Assembly (NCBI RefSeq): GCF_964222135.1
Contig: NZ_CAXQBR010000104.1
Span: forward strand, 43,271 to 107,270
Length of the DNA stretch: 64,000 bases
DNA from: Euzebya sp.
GTDB lineage: Bacteria; Actinomycetota; Nitriliruptoria; Euzebyales; Euzebyaceae
Reading direction: 5' to 3'
Position numbers and translations under genes: made by a program. The notes below the pieces were generated by a model. That model did not search any database. It was not told the origin of the DNA and worked only from the letters and a program-made list of their open reading frames with translations. Within the stretch, counting starts at the first letter, position 1; each line of letters starts with the position of its first letter. This document shows positions 1 to 8,359 of this stretch, piece by piece.

Positions 1-54
1 GGCGACAGCCCGCTCGGCGGCCTCCGGGTGGCCGTGACCCTCCCCGCGGCCTGA
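1..54 (+). CDS. C-terminal end of a probable sensor histidine kinase (partial)
   Basis: Only the last 17 codons lie in the window, ending at TGA 52-54. They read GDSPLGGLRVAVTLPAA, which resembles the tail after the G2 box of histidine-kinase ATPase domains (a GG-L-x-V-x-L-P-A-A ending is common there). The rest of the gene is off the left edge, so the family assignment is an inference from a very short stretch. The next gene converges on it, with only 8 bases between the two stop codons. Confidence 0.35.
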   Translation, partial: GDSPLGGLRVAVTLPAA

Positions 55-62
55 ACCAGCCC

Positions 63-422
63 TTACAGGGAGGGGTCGGACAGGTCCAGGGACCGCATCT
101 GGTCCTCCAGCCGCTGGACCTCGATCGCCACCGCCTCGAGGTCCCGGGCGATCCGCACGTCGTACTGCGGGTAGAGGATCTGGAAGGACGTCTCGGCCGC
201 CCCGATCTGCCAGCCGACGGTCTCGCAGAACTCACCGAGGTCGAACTCCCAGGTGAACAGCAGCTCACGTCCGTCGTCGTGCACCCACTCGGTCAGGAAC
301 CGGTTCGGACGGCGGGCGTACTGCACCGTGCCCTTCCGGTCCACCTGCACCGCACCGAACCCCAGCGCCTCGAGCTCCGCGTGCAGCGCGTCCGCGCCGT
401 CGGGGTCACCAGGACTCTGCAC
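63..422 (-). CDS. Hypothetical acidic protein, 119 aa
   Basis: I do not recognise a family. The protein is soluble and acidic, has no signal peptide or membrane segment, and has a mixed alpha/beta look: an N-terminal segment LEALGFGAVQVDRKGTVQY, aromatic-rich middle strands (WVHDDGRELLFTWEFD) and a C-terminal helix rich in E, D, Q and R. The start is GTG 420-422. A TAGGTT box on the minus strand (429-434) lies only 6 nt upstream, so the mRNA is probably leaderless. The gene is divergent from the PASTA kinase and the two -10 boxes overlap, so the two could be transcribed in alternation. Function unknown. Confidence 0.7.
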   Translation of the reverse strand: MQSPGDPDGADALHAELEALGFGAVQVDRKGTVQYARRPNRFLTEWVHDDGRELLFTWEFDLGEFCETVGWQIGAAETSFQILYPQYDVRIARDLEAVAIEVQRLEDQMRSLDLSDPSL

Positions 423-428
423 CCGGCC

Positions 429-438
429 AACCTACACT
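429..438. promoter_or_regulatory. Overlapping divergent -10 boxes for the 119-aa gene and the PASTA kinase
   Basis: The ten bases AACCTACACT hold TACACT on the plus strand (433-438, 8 nt before GTG 447) and TAGGTT on the minus strand (429-434, 6 nt before GTG 422). The boxes share the central TA. RNA polymerase could not open both at once, so the two genes should compete for transcription. Seen directly; promoter function is inferred from the TAnnnT pattern that recurs in this window. Confidence 0.6.
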
Positions 439-446
439 GGCGCCGC

Positions 447-2456
447 GTGTCCTCCCCTCCCCCGAACCCCTCGGGCCTGCAGCCCCCGGACGTCGCCGAG
501 CGCCCCCGACCTGGCGGTCGGGTGCTCGCCGACCGCTATGCCGTGGGCAAGCGCATCGGGGCGGGTGGCATGGCGACGATCATCCGCGCGACCGACACGC
601 ACATGGATCGGGAGGTGGCGATCAAGGTCCTGCACCGCCACCTGGCCGACGACCCGGAGATCCGCGCGCGGTTCAAGCTCGAGGCCCGGCACGCCGCGTC
701 CCTCAGCCACCCGAACGTCGTCGCGGTCTACGACCAGGGCGAGACCGACCTGCCCTACATCGTCATGGAGCTGGTGGACGGGCCCAGCCTGCGGGAGGTG
801 CTGGCGGGCCACGGCCCCCTCTCCCCCGCCCAGATGCTGGCCGTCGTCGTGCCGCTGTGCCAGGCCCTCGCGACCGCGCACGCCCAGGGTCTGGTGCACC
901 GCGACGTGAAGCCCGAGAACGTGCTGATCACCCCCGACGGGATGCCGAAGCTCGCGGACTTCGGCATCGCCCGGGTGATGGCCGCGACCAGCCACACCGC
1001 GACGGGCACGCTGGTCGGCAGCGTCCACTACCTGGCCCCCGAGCTGGTCGGCGGCATCGAGGCCACCCCGGCGAGCGACCAGTACGCGCTGGCCGTCATG
1101 GCCTTCGAGCTGCTCACCGGCCGCAAGCCGCTGCCGGCCGAGACGCCGATGGCCATCGCGCTCCGCCACGCGAACGAGGACGTCCCACCGCCCAGCCGCT
1201 ACGCCCCCGAGGTGCCACCCGCCCTCGACACGGCCATCGCCATCGCCACCTCGCGGGACCCCCAGCAGCGCTACGCCTCGGTCGAGGCGTTCGCCGCCGC
1301 CCTCACCGCCGCGGTGCCCGACGGACCCGACGCGGTCACCACGACGTCGTCCGACGGCACCGTCCACACGATGATCCTGCCGCCCGAGGACCTCGACACC
1401 ATGTCGCTGTCCGCGGCCGCGCTGGACGAGCGGACGCGGGCGGAGCAGGCGCTGGAGGCGCGCCGCGCCGCCCCGCCGCCGCGGCGCTCGGGTCCGCGAC
1501 GACGCCCCGGTCGTCGGGCGGGTCGCGGCGCGGGCATCGCCGCCGTCGTGGTGGTGGTGCTGGGGCTGCTCGCCGGCGGCGGCTGGCTCTACTGGGACCA
1601 GGTCGTCGCGCCCGTCGCCGCGGTCCCGGGGCTCGTCGGGCTGGACCGCGCGGAGGCCCAGTCCGTGCTCGCGGACCGCGGGTTCACCCTGGAGATCGAC
1701 GAGTCGGCCGAGGAGTACCGGCTCGAGGAGCCCGCCGGGACGATCATCGGCCAGCGCCCGTCGGAGGGGACGGAGATGCGCGCCGGCGGGATCGTCCGGG
1801 TCGGCGTGTCGCTCGGCCCGCGGACCGTCGAGATGCCGGAGTTCGTGGGCCGGCCCTACGACGACATCACCGCAGAGGTGGAGGCGAACTTCTTCGACCT
1901 CGCCGAGCCGGCCCAGGAGCACTCCGACACCGTCCCGGTCGGGCACGTGATCAGCCAGGACCCCCCGCCGGGCGAGCCGGTCCCACAGGGCAGCGACATC
2001 AGCGTCGTCGTGTCCCTCGGGGTCCGCCAGGTGGCGGTGCCGGCGGTCGTCGGGCTGCCCGAGGCCGACGCGCTGGCCGCCCTGGAGGCCGCCGAGCTGG
2101 CCGGCACCATCGTCGCCGAGGAGCACTCCGACGAGTTCCCCGAGGCCGGCACGGTCATCGCCCAGTCCGTCCCGGGCGACAGCCAGGTCGACGTGCGGAG
2201 CGGCATCGAGCTGACCACGTCGCTCGGGCCGCTGACCATCGAGGTGCCTGACGTGGTGGACATGAGCCCGGAGGACGCCCGCGCTGAGCTCGAGGGCCTG
2301 GGCCTCGTCGTCGAGGAGTACACCGAACCGCAGCAGACGCTCGGCCCCCTCACGTTCGGCCAGCCCTACCGGGTGCAGTACACCGACCCCGCGGTGGGCA
2401 CGCCGGTCCAGCGCGGCGCCACGGTGACGATCGCGTACCTCACGCCGCCCGGCTGA
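447..2456 (+). CDS. PknB-type Ser/Thr protein kinase with four PASTA domains
   Basis: A transmembrane eukaryotic-like kinase of 669 aa. The kinase domain spans about residues 30-290: glycine loop GAGGMA (38-43), catalytic Lys60 in VAIK, HRDVKPEN with Asp153, and DFG at 171-173. A basic juxtamembrane segment follows, then one membrane helix (about 362-382) and four extracellular PASTA repeats (about 392-669), which in this family bind peptidoglycan fragments. It probably phosphorylates cell-wall and division proteins. GTG 447 is chosen because the reading frame upstream is antisense to the 119-aa gene, kinase homology begins soon after, and a TACACT -10 lies 8 nt before it. A possible histidine kinase ends just to the left, but no division operon is visible. 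Confidence 0.93.
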   Translation: MSSPPPNPSGLQPPDVAERPRPGGRVLADRYAVGKRIGAGGMATIIRATDTHMDREVAIKVLHRHLADDPEIRARFKLEARHAASLSHPNVVAVYDQGETDLPYIVMELVDGPSLREVLAGHGPLSPAQMLAVVVPLCQALATAHAQGLVHRDVKPENVLITPDGMPKLADFGIARVMAATSHTATGTLVGSVHYLAPELVGGIEATPASDQYALAVMAFELLTGRKPLPAETPMAIALRHANEDVPPPSRYAPEVPPALDTAIAIATSRDPQQRYASVEAFAAALTAAVPDGPDAVTTTSSDGTVHTMILPPEDLDTMSLSAAALDERTRAEQALEARRAAPPPRRSGPRRRPGRRAGRGAGIAAVVVVVLGLLAGGGWLYWDQVVAPVAAVPGLVGLDRAEAQSVLADRGFTLEIDESAEEYRLEEPAGTIIGQRPSEGTEMRAGGIVRVGVSLGPRTVEMPEFVGRPYDDITAEVEANFFDLAEPAQEHSDTVPVGHVISQDPPPGEPVPQGSDISVVVSLGVRQVAVPAVVGLPEADALAALEAAELAGTIVAEEHSDEFPEAGTVIAQSVPGDSQVDVRSGIELTTSLGPLTIEVPDVVDMSPEDARAELEGLGLVVEEYTEPQQTLGPLTFGQPYRVQYTDPAVGTPVQRGATVTIAYLTPPG

Positions 2457-2458
2457 GG

Positions 2459-3286
2459 TCAGCCGCCCGCCTCGACCACGACCTCGCTGAGCGCGAGGTC
2501 GGCGTAGCGGTCGCCGGGGATCGCCTCGGTGACGACGATGCGGATCCGGTCGGCGTCGACGGGCTCGGGCAGCCGGATCGCCTGGGCCCCCATCGCGTCC
2601 TCGAGGGCGACCCGGAACTGCCGGTCACCGACGTCGATGCGGACCGCGGCCGCCCGGCCGTTCTCGGCGAAGTGCTGCTCGCTGGTCTGATCGCCGTTCC
2701 AGAGGAGCAGGCGGCGGACGGCGACCTCCGAGGCGAGGGTGATGTCGAGCCACTCGTCCACACCCGGTCCCTGGGCGGACTCCGTCCACGCCGTCGCCGG
2801 ATCGCCGTCGATGGCGAGGGAGGCCGGGTGGTCCTCGAGGGCGGAGCTGGCGGCCGCGGCCTGGAGCGCCACGCCACGCGGCACCACGTCGGCGCCCGGC
2901 GTCCGCACTCGCGACGTCACCAGCGCCAGGAGCACACCGGCGGTGATCAGCGCTCCCAGGATGACCAGCGCCAGGACCAGCCCGGGCCCGTCGCGGCCGG
3001 CTGCCGGCCCCGGTGCGGTGTCGGGGGGGTCGAAGGCGGACTCGGGCAGGGCATCGCCGCCGGGCACCTCGTCGCGGAGCGGTGTGCCGCAGCGCGCGCA
3101 GATCGGTCGGCTGGCGGCGTTCCCGGCCCCGCACTCCCCGCACTCGACCAGCCGCGGGGCGTCCGGGTCGGCGACCACGGCCGTCGGCTCGGGGGCGGGG
3201 CCGAGGCGCTGCCCGCACCGCGTGCAGAAGCGCGCCCCCTCCGGCGGGTCCTCCCCGCAGCGGGGGCAGGCGCGCACCCTCGCCAT
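2459..3286 (-). CDS. Membrane protein with two zinc ribbons and a discoidin-like extracellular domain
   Basis: The protein has two N-terminal zinc ribbons: CPRC..CTRC (residues about 8-25) and CGEC..CARC (about 50-67). After a Pro/Asp linker comes one membrane helix (about 102-122, GLVLALVILGALITAGVLLALV) and a C-terminal beta-rich domain with SALEDHPASLAIDGDPATAWTE, the pattern of F5/8-type (discoidin-like) or NADase-associated carbohydrate-binding domains. The ribbons would be cytoplasmic and the sugar-binding-like domain outside. ATG 3284-3286 overlaps the TGA of the response regulator (TGATG), so translation is probably coupled. Function unknown; a link between envelope sensing and the response regulator is inference. 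Confidence 0.75.
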   Translation of the reverse strand: MARVRACPRCGEDPPEGARFCTRCGQRLGPAPEPTAVVADPDAPRLVECGECGAGNAASRPICARCGTPLRDEVPGGDALPESAFDPPDTAPGPAAGRDGPGLVLALVILGALITAGVLLALVTSRVRTPGADVVPRGVALQAAAASSALEDHPASLAIDGDPATAWTESAQGPGVDEWLDITLASEVAVRRLLLWNGDQTSEQHFAENGRAAAVRIDVGDRQFRVALEDAMGAQAIRLPEPVDADRIRIVVTEAIPGDRYADLALSEVVVEAGG

Positions 3287-3639
3287 CACGGGCCGGCCAT
3301 CTCCTCGATCAGCGCCTCCAGCTCGTCGACCCCGAACGGCTTGGCCAGGTGGCGCACCCCGGTGGGCACCGCGCCGGGTCCGTCTGACAGCAGCGCCGCG
3401 CTGAGCAGCGCCACCTCGCTCGGCATCAACCCGTCGGCCTGCAGGCGTCCGAGCAGCTGCAGCCCGGACTCGCCGGGCATCGAGACGTCGAGGAGCATCG
3501 CGTCGACGTCGGCGGCGCGGAGGACGTCGTAGGCCTCGGCGGCGGACGCGGCGAGCACGACGTCGTGGCCCCAGCGCTCCAGGTTGATCTGCAGGATCAT
3601 CCGGAGGTCGGGCTCGTCATCGACGACCAGGAACCGCAT
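3286..3639 (-). CDS. Stand-alone response regulator receiver domain
   Basis: A 117-aa CheY-like protein consisting only of a receiver domain. The acidic pocket is visible at the N terminus (VVDDEPD), the phospho-acceptor Asp is in AMLLDVSMPG near residue 51, and the conserved Lys is in HLAKPF near residue 99. No output domain is attached, so it must act through a partner. Start ATG 3637-3639 has GGAGGG about 9 nt upstream. It sits between a sulfite-oxidase-like gene and a zinc-ribbon membrane gene, and overlaps the latter by 3 bases. No kinase is adjacent; the partial kinase at the left edge could be a partner, but that is speculation. Confidence 0.88.
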   Translation of the reverse strand: MRFLVVDDEPDLRMILQINLERWGHDVVLAASAAEAYDVLRAADVDAMLLDVSMPGESGLQLLGRLQADGLMPSEVALLSAALLSDGPGAVPTGVRHLAKPFGVDELEALIEEMAGP

Positions 3640-3674
3640 CGCTCATCCCTCCGGGGGCGGACCCCCCTGTGGTC

Positions 3675-4286
3675 CTACTCCTGATAGCTGTAGCGCTGCT
3701 CGGTCTCGGGGAAGGCGTCGTTGTGGTAGCCGCGCTCCTCCCAGAAGCCGCGCCGGTCGGCCGTCATCACCTCGATGCCGGTCACCCACTTGCAGGACTT
3801 CCAGGCGTATCGCTTCGGCAGGACCAGCCGGAGCGGCCAGCCGTGCTCGACGGTGATGTCCTCACCGTCGCGGCGCCAGGTGAAGATCACGTCGTCGTCG
3901 AGCATCGCGTCGAGCGGCACGTTGGTCGTGTAGCCCTCCGCGCCGTGCAGCATGACGTGCGACGCCTCCGCGGTGGGTCGCAAGGCCGCGAGGGCGGTGC
4001 GGCTGGCGACGCCGAACCAGTCGTTGTCGAACATGCTCCACTTGGTCACGCAGTGGAAGTCGCTGCGCACCGTCGTGGTGGGCAGCTGCTTGAACTCGGC
4101 GATCGTCCAGGCGGTGGGGTTCTCGACGGCGCCCCAGCCGCGGATCGTCTGAGTGCGCTCGTCGACGGCGGGAGCGTGGCCGAAGTGCAGCACCGGCCAG
4201 CCGCGCGCCTCGTACTGGCCGGGCGGCAGGCGGTGGGCGTTCGGGCTGGTCACGTCGTGGTCGCTCCTCGCGGTCGGTGCGGGCAT
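3675..4286 (-). CDS. Sulfite oxidase-like molybdopterin oxidoreductase
   Basis: A 203-aa protein of the sulfite oxidase/YuiH-like molybdopterin fold. The cysteine that would ligate molybdenum is visible in SDFHCVTKWS (about residue 79), followed by the typical SRTALAALRPTAEASHVMLHG and GWPLRLVLPKRYAWKSCKWVTGIE segments. It is shorter than full sulfite oxidases and lacks the dimerisation domain and any signal peptide, so it is a cytoplasmic single-domain member of unknown substrate. It lies 22 bp downstream of pfkA and 35 bp upstream of the response regulator, so the leftward run is probably one operon. The substrate cannot be told from sequence. Confidence 0.85.
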   Translation of the reverse strand: MPAPTARSDHDVTSPNAHRLPPGQYEARGWPVLHFGHAPAVDERTQTIRGWGAVENPTAWTIAEFKQLPTTTVRSDFHCVTKWSMFDNDWFGVASRTALAALRPTAEASHVMLHGAEGYTTNVPLDAMLDDDVIFTWRRDGEDITVEHGWPLRLVLPKRYAWKSCKWVTGIEVMTADRRGFWEERGYHNDAFPETEQRYSYQE

Positions 4287-4308
4287 CCTGCCCCCTCGGG
4301 TGGGTGGG

Positions 4309-5343
4309 TCACCCGAAGAAGACGCTCGCCACCTCGTACATCTCCGGGGGGACGCGCTTCAACTCGCGGGTGGCCTCGGCGAGCGGGCAGGTCCGGATGC
4401 TGTTGCCGTGCTGGCCGACCATGACGCCCCAGCTCCCGGCCTCGGCGTGGTCGGCGGCGGCGACGCCGAGGGACGACGCGAGCACCCGGTCAGCTGCGTT
4501 CGGCGACCCGCCGCGCTGGACGTGGCCCAGCACGGTGACGCGCGTCGAGAACCCGGTCCGCCGCTCGATCTCCGGGCCGAGCAGGTTGACCAGGCCGCCC
4601 AGGCGCGGACGGCCGAACTCGTCGGTCTCGTAGTCGGGCAGCGCCATGGACCCCTCCACCGGGACCGCGCCCTCGGCCACCACGACGATCGAGAAGTTCC
4701 GGCCCAGCCCGTGGCGCCGTCGGAGGTGGCGGCAGACCGCGTCCAGGTCGAAGGGCTTCTCGGGGATGAGGATCGCGTCGGCGCCGCCGGCCATCCCGGC
4801 GTAGGTGGCGATCCAGCCGACGTGGCGGCCCATCACCTCGAGGATCATCACGCGGTTGTGGCTCTCCGCGGTCGAGTGGAGGCGGTCCACGGCCTCCGCC
4901 GCGATCTCGACGGCGGTGGAGAACCCGATGGTCGCGTCGGTCCCGCCGAGGTCGTTGTCGATCGTCTTCGGGATGCCGATGATCGGGATGCCGTGGTCCT
5001 CGGCGAGCACGCGGGCGGCCGAGAGGGTCCCCTCCCCGCCGACGACCAGGAACCCGTCCAGCTCGTGGATCTGCAGGGTCTCCCCGATCCGGGCGACCCC
5101 GTCCGGGGCGGCGACGGGGTCGGTCCGGCTGGTGCCGAGCATCGTGCCGCCGAGGTGGAGGGTGCCCTTCACCGCGCTGCGGTCCAGGCGCTCGCAGGCC
5201 GCGTCCAGGACGCCCTGCCAGCCGTTGCGGAAGCCCAGCACCGCGATGTCGTAGGACTCGGCCCGCCTGACGACCGCGCGGATCACCGCGTTCAGGCCGG
5301 GGCAGTCGCCCCCGCCCGTCAGGATGCCGATGCGCCTGGTCAT
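4309..5343 (-). CDS. pfkA: 6-phosphofructokinase
   Basis: Phosphorylates fructose 6-phosphate, the committed step of glycolysis. The 344-aa protein has ILTGGGDCPGLNAVIRAV at the N terminus, GGEGTLSAA in the nucleotide loop, PKTIDNDLGGTD in the catalytic loop and EVMGRHVGW. The second glycine of GGEGT corresponds to Gly104 of ATP-dependent enzymes, where PPi-dependent enzymes carry Asp. Lys in PKTIDND is typical of the mixed 'group III' enzymes of actinobacteria. ATP use is therefore the better guess, by family knowledge. A TAGCAT -10 lies 8 nt before the ATG, so the gene is probably leaderless and leads the operon. Confidence 0.94.
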   Translation of the reverse strand: MTRRIGILTGGGDCPGLNAVIRAVVRRAESYDIAVLGFRNGWQGVLDAACERLDRSAVKGTLHLGGTMLGTSRTDPVAAPDGVARIGETLQIHELDGFLVVGGEGTLSAARVLAEDHGIPIIGIPKTIDNDLGGTDATIGFSTAVEIAAEAVDRLHSTAESHNRVMILEVMGRHVGWIATYAGMAGGADAILIPEKPFDLDAVCRHLRRRHGLGRNFSIVVVAEGAVPVEGSMALPDYETDEFGRPRLGGLVNLLGPEIERRTGFSTRVTVLGHVQRGGSPNAADRVLASSLGVAAADHAEAGSWGVMVGQHGNSIRTCPLAEATRELKRVPPEMYEVASVFFG

Positions 5344-5351
5344 GGGACCGC

Positions 5352-5357
5352 ATGCTA
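5352..5357 (-). promoter_or_regulatory. TAGCAT -10 box of pfkA, 8 nt from the start codon
   Basis: The minus strand reads TAGCAT at 5357-5352, eight bases before ATG 5343. There is no room for a normal leader with a ribosome binding site, which implies a leaderless transcript. Confidence 0.55.
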
Positions 5358-5435
5358 GGGGGCGCCGCGGACGCGCGTGCTAGACAGGCGGGGTCACAGC
5401 CCGCGGCGCCGGGGCAGATCACCCGGGGAGTCCAA

Positions 5436-5468
5436 ACCGCCCAGGAGTCAGACCGCCCAGGAGTTCAG
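5436..5468 (+). repeat. 16-bp tandem duplication carrying the glpK ribosome binding site
   Basis: ACCGCCCAGGAGTCAG (5436-5451) is followed directly by ACCGCCCAGGAGTTCAG (5452-5468), identical apart from one inserted T. Each copy contains AGGAG. The second lies 10 nt before ATG 5474 and is the likely Shine-Dalgarno site; the first is a spare copy 26 nt before the start. Confidence 0.7.
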
Positions 5469-5473
5469 ACAGC

Positions 5474-6985
5474 ATGGCCACCATCCTCACCATCGACGCC
5501 GGCACCACCGGTGTGACCGCGCTGCTCGTCGACGAGGCCGGCCAGCTGCTCGCGCGGGGGTACGCGGAGTTCCCCCAGCACTTCCCGCGACCCGGCTGGG
5601 TCGAGCACGACGGGGCGGAGATCACCGACGCGCTGCTCGACGCCTGCCGCGCGGCCCTCGACGAGGGGGGTATCGACGCCGCGGACCTGACCTGCATCGG
5701 GATCACCAACCAGCGCGAGACCGCGATCGTGTGGGACCGGGCGACGGGTGACCCGATCCACCACGCGATCGTCTGGCAGGACCGCCGGACCGCAGGGGTC
5801 TGCGACCGGCTCGTGTCCCACGGCCACGACGCGGCGATACGGTCGACCACCGGCCTGGTCGTCGACGCGTACTTCTCGGGCACCAAGGTCGCGTGGCTCC
5901 TCGACCACGTGGAGGGGGCGCGGACGCGCGCCGAGGCCGGCGAGCTGGCGTTCGGCACGATCGACACGTGGGTGGTCCACCAGCTGACGGGCGGCGCGGC
6001 CCACGTCACCGAGCCGTCGAACGCGTGCCGCACGATGCTGTACGACATCGGCGCCCGGGAGTGGTCGCCGGCGATGTGCGAGCTGCTCGACGTGCCGATG
6101 TCGCTGCTCGCCGAGGTGCGGCCGAGCACGGGGGAGTTCGGGACCACCGACCCCGAGGTCTTCTTCGGCGCGTCGATCCCGATCACCGGGATCCTCGGCG
6201 ACCAGCAGGCCGCGCTGTTCGGGCAGGGCTGCTGGACCGAGGGCACGTCGAAGAACACCTACGGCACCGGGTCCTTCGTGCTGCTCAACACCGGGTCGAC
6301 GCGGCCGACGTCCGCGCGGCTCCTCGCCAGCATCGGCTGGGACCTGGGCGACGGGCCGACGTACGTGCTGGAGGGATCGATCTTCGTGACCGGTGCGGCG
6401 GTCCAGTGGCTGCGCGACGGCCTCGGGGTGATCGAGTCGGCGGAGGAGACCGGGCCGCTGGCGGAGTCGGTGGGCGACACCGGCGACGTGTACCTCGTCC
6501 CGGCGTTCACCGGGTTGGGCGCCCCCCACTGGGACCCCTACGCGCGGGGGACGATCGTCGGGCTGACCAGGGGGACGACCCGGGCGCACCTGGCGCGGGC
6601 CGTCGTCGAGGCGATGGCGTTCCAGACCCGCGACGTGATCGAGGCGATGCAGGACGACTCGTCGGTCACGCTCGAGGAGCTCCGCGCCGACGGCGGCGCC
6701 TCCGCCATGGACCTGCTGTGCCAGCTCCAGGCGGACCTCCTCGGCGTGCCGGTCCTGCGTCCGCAGGTGCGCGAGACGACCGCGCTCGGCGCCGCGTTCG
6801 CCGCCGGGCTGGGCGCCGGCGTGTGGTCGTCGACGGACGACCTGGCCGACGTGTGGCAGCTCGACGCCCGGTTCGAGCCGTCCATGGACGACGACGAGCG
6901 CCACCGCCGCCAGCTGCGGTGGCGGGAGGCGGTGCACCGCTCCCGTGGCTGGGCCGTGGACGACGACGAGGGAGGCGTGGCGTGA
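5474..6985 (+). CDS. glpK: Glycerol kinase
   Basis: Converts glycerol and ATP to sn-glycerol 3-phosphate. The 503-aa protein has the FGGY-kinase signature throughout: ILTIDAGTTGVTALLVDEAG at the N terminus, ITNQRETAIVWDRATGDPIHHAIVWQDRRT, SGTKVAWLLDHVEGAR, and the C-terminal LRADGGASAMDLLCQLQADLLGVPV. No facilitator or glycerol-3-phosphate dehydrogenase gene is adjacent, so it may feed phospholipid synthesis; plsC lies just downstream on the other strand. Its leader carries a duplicated AGGAG. The next gene overlaps it by GTGA. Confidence 0.96.
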   Translation: MATILTIDAGTTGVTALLVDEAGQLLARGYAEFPQHFPRPGWVEHDGAEITDALLDACRAALDEGGIDAADLTCIGITNQRETAIVWDRATGDPIHHAIVWQDRRTAGVCDRLVSHGHDAAIRSTTGLVVDAYFSGTKVAWLLDHVEGARTRAEAGELAFGTIDTWVVHQLTGGAAHVTEPSNACRTMLYDIGAREWSPAMCELLDVPMSLLAEVRPSTGEFGTTDPEVFFGASIPITGILGDQQAALFGQGCWTEGTSKNTYGTGSFVLLNTGSTRPTSARLLASIGWDLGDGPTYVLEGSIFVTGAAVQWLRDGLGVIESAEETGPLAESVGDTGDVYLVPAFTGLGAPHWDPYARGTIVGLTRGTTRAHLARAVVEAMAFQTRDVIEAMQDDSSVTLEELRADGGASAMDLLCQLQADLLGVPVLRPQVRETTALGAAFAAGLGAGVWSSTDDLADVWQLDARFEPSMDDDERHRRQLRWREAVHRSRGWAVDDDEGGVA

Positions 6986-7545
6986 GCATGCAGCAGGCCT
7001 GGGACTTCGAGCTGTCGAGCGCGCTGGCCGCGCACCGGCCGACCCTCGGGTGGTTGCCCGACCACCTGGTGCAGCTGGTCCCCGAGGAGCCCGTAGCCGC
7101 GCACCTGCTCAGCATGGCGAGCGACCTGTGCGACGCCGGCCACGTCCACCTGGACATCATCCTGTGGCTCCTCACCGACGTCGAGCTGCACTCGGTGATC
7201 GTGTCCGAGGAGCACTACGACCGCGGTCCCGAGGACGTCGAGACCACGTTCGAGGCGACGGTGTCGAGCCACCCGCTCGACACCGTCGTGGGCACCCAGA
7301 TCTCGACGGCGAGCCACCCCGACGGGTTGCAGCTCGACGTGTCGCTCGCCGTCATGCTGGACACCCCCGGCCACACCGGGCACGCGGACGCCGTCGGGGT
7401 CGACGAGGAGGACGTCTTCAGCTACGCGCTCGCCCTGCAGCCCGCGTCGTTGAACTTCACCGTCGGGCCGGAGAAGACCGACGAGCTGGTGATGTTCGGC
7501 CGCGACCTGCTCGACGCCCGCAACGCGCTCCTCCGCCGGCGGTAG
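6982..7545 (+). CDS. Hypothetical protein, translationally coupled to glpK
   Basis: I do not recognise this 187-aa protein. GTG 6982 overlaps the glpK stop as GTGA, so the two are probably coupled; an ATG at 6988 is an alternative. The sequence is acidic, with a helical N-terminal half (SALAAHRPTLGWLPDHLVQLVPEEPVAAHLLSMASDLCDAGHVHLDIILWLL) and a C-terminal half that looks beta-rich. There is no signal peptide or clear membrane helix. Confidence 0.7.
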   Translation: MSMQQAWDFELSSALAAHRPTLGWLPDHLVQLVPEEPVAAHLLSMASDLCDAGHVHLDIILWLLTDVELHSVIVSEEHYDRGPEDVETTFEATVSSHPLDTVVGTQISTASHPDGLQLDVSLAVMLDTPGHTGHADAVGVDEEDVFSYALALQPASLNFTVGPEKTDELVMFGRDLLDARNALLRRR

Positions 7546-7551
7546 AGGAGG

Positions 7552-8298
7552 TCAGGCCGCCTGCTTCTCCTCGTCGATCTGGCGGCCGAGGGCGGCGAGG
7601 TCACCTGATCCGATCTCGGCCTGGCCGGACTTGACCGCGGCGGCGTACTCGTCGACGTACTCCTGGCCGCTCAAGAGCATCAGCTCGTACATCAGCTCGT
7701 CCGTGGCGCTGCGCAGCACGAAGCGGTCGTCGTCGCGGCCGGCGTAGCGGCTGAAGTCGAGCGGCTGGCCGATCCGCACGCCGACGTCGCCGCCGAGGCG
7801 GGGCACCTTCGCGCCCGGGGGGAGGATGTCGAACACGCCGAGCATGGCGACGGGGATGATCGGCACCCCCGTGCGCAGGGCCAGGCGGACGGGGCCGGTC
7901 TTGCCCCGGTACAGCCGGCCGTCGGGCGTGCGGGTGCCCTCTGGGTAGATGCCGAGCAACTTGCCCTGCTCGAGGATCTCCTGGCCCTTCTGCAGCGACC
8001 GCTCCGCGGCGTCCCCGCCCTCGCGGTTGATCGGCATGACGCCGACGTTCTCGAAGAAGTACTTCTGCCAGCCGGAGAAGTAGTCGCTCTTGCCGAGGAA
8101 GAAGATCGGCCGGTCGACGTAGGCCGGAAGGAAGAAGTGGTCGAGGAACGACAGGTGGTTCGAGGCGAGGATCGCCGGGCCGGTCGCCGGGATGTGCTCC
8201 ACCCCCTCGATCGAGGGGCGGTACACAGCTGTCAGCACAGGCGGCAGCACGGCGTGGATGGTCCTGTAGAGCAGGGGCATCCGTTCATCTCGAGCCAC
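7552..8298 (-). CDS. plsC: 1-acyl-sn-glycerol-3-phosphate acyltransferase (PlsC family)
   Basis: A 248-aa acyltransferase that would acylate lysophosphatidic acid to phosphatidic acid at the membrane. It carries the catalytic NHLSFLD (H-x4-D), the GKSDYFSGWQKYFFENVGVMPINREGG segment, and YPEGTRTPDGRLYRGKTG for glycerol-phosphate binding. The start is GTG 8298, with GGAGGA 3 nt upstream; an ATG six codons in is possible. It converges on the glpK operon. Specificity for lysophosphatidate over other acceptors is family inference. Confidence 0.9.
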   Translation of the reverse strand: MARDERMPLLYRTIHAVLPPVLTAVYRPSIEGVEHIPATGPAILASNHLSFLDHFFLPAYVDRPIFFLGKSDYFSGWQKYFFENVGVMPINREGGDAAERSLQKGQEILEQGKLLGIYPEGTRTPDGRLYRGKTGPVRLALRTGVPIIPVAMLGVFDILPPGAKVPRLGGDVGVRIGQPLDFSRYAGRDDDRFVLRSATDELMYELMLLSGQEYVDEYAAAVKSGQAEIGSGDLAALGRQIDEEKQAA

Positions 8299-8359
8299 CG
8301 GTCCTCCGTTTCCTCTTCTCGCTCCACCGGCTGGTAAGAAGTGTTCCCCCGAACGGGTC

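Noticed and set aside
5465..6937. 490-aa minus-strand open frame opposite glpK
   Set aside because: His/Arg/Gly-rich antisense shadow of a strongly conserved glycerol kinase.
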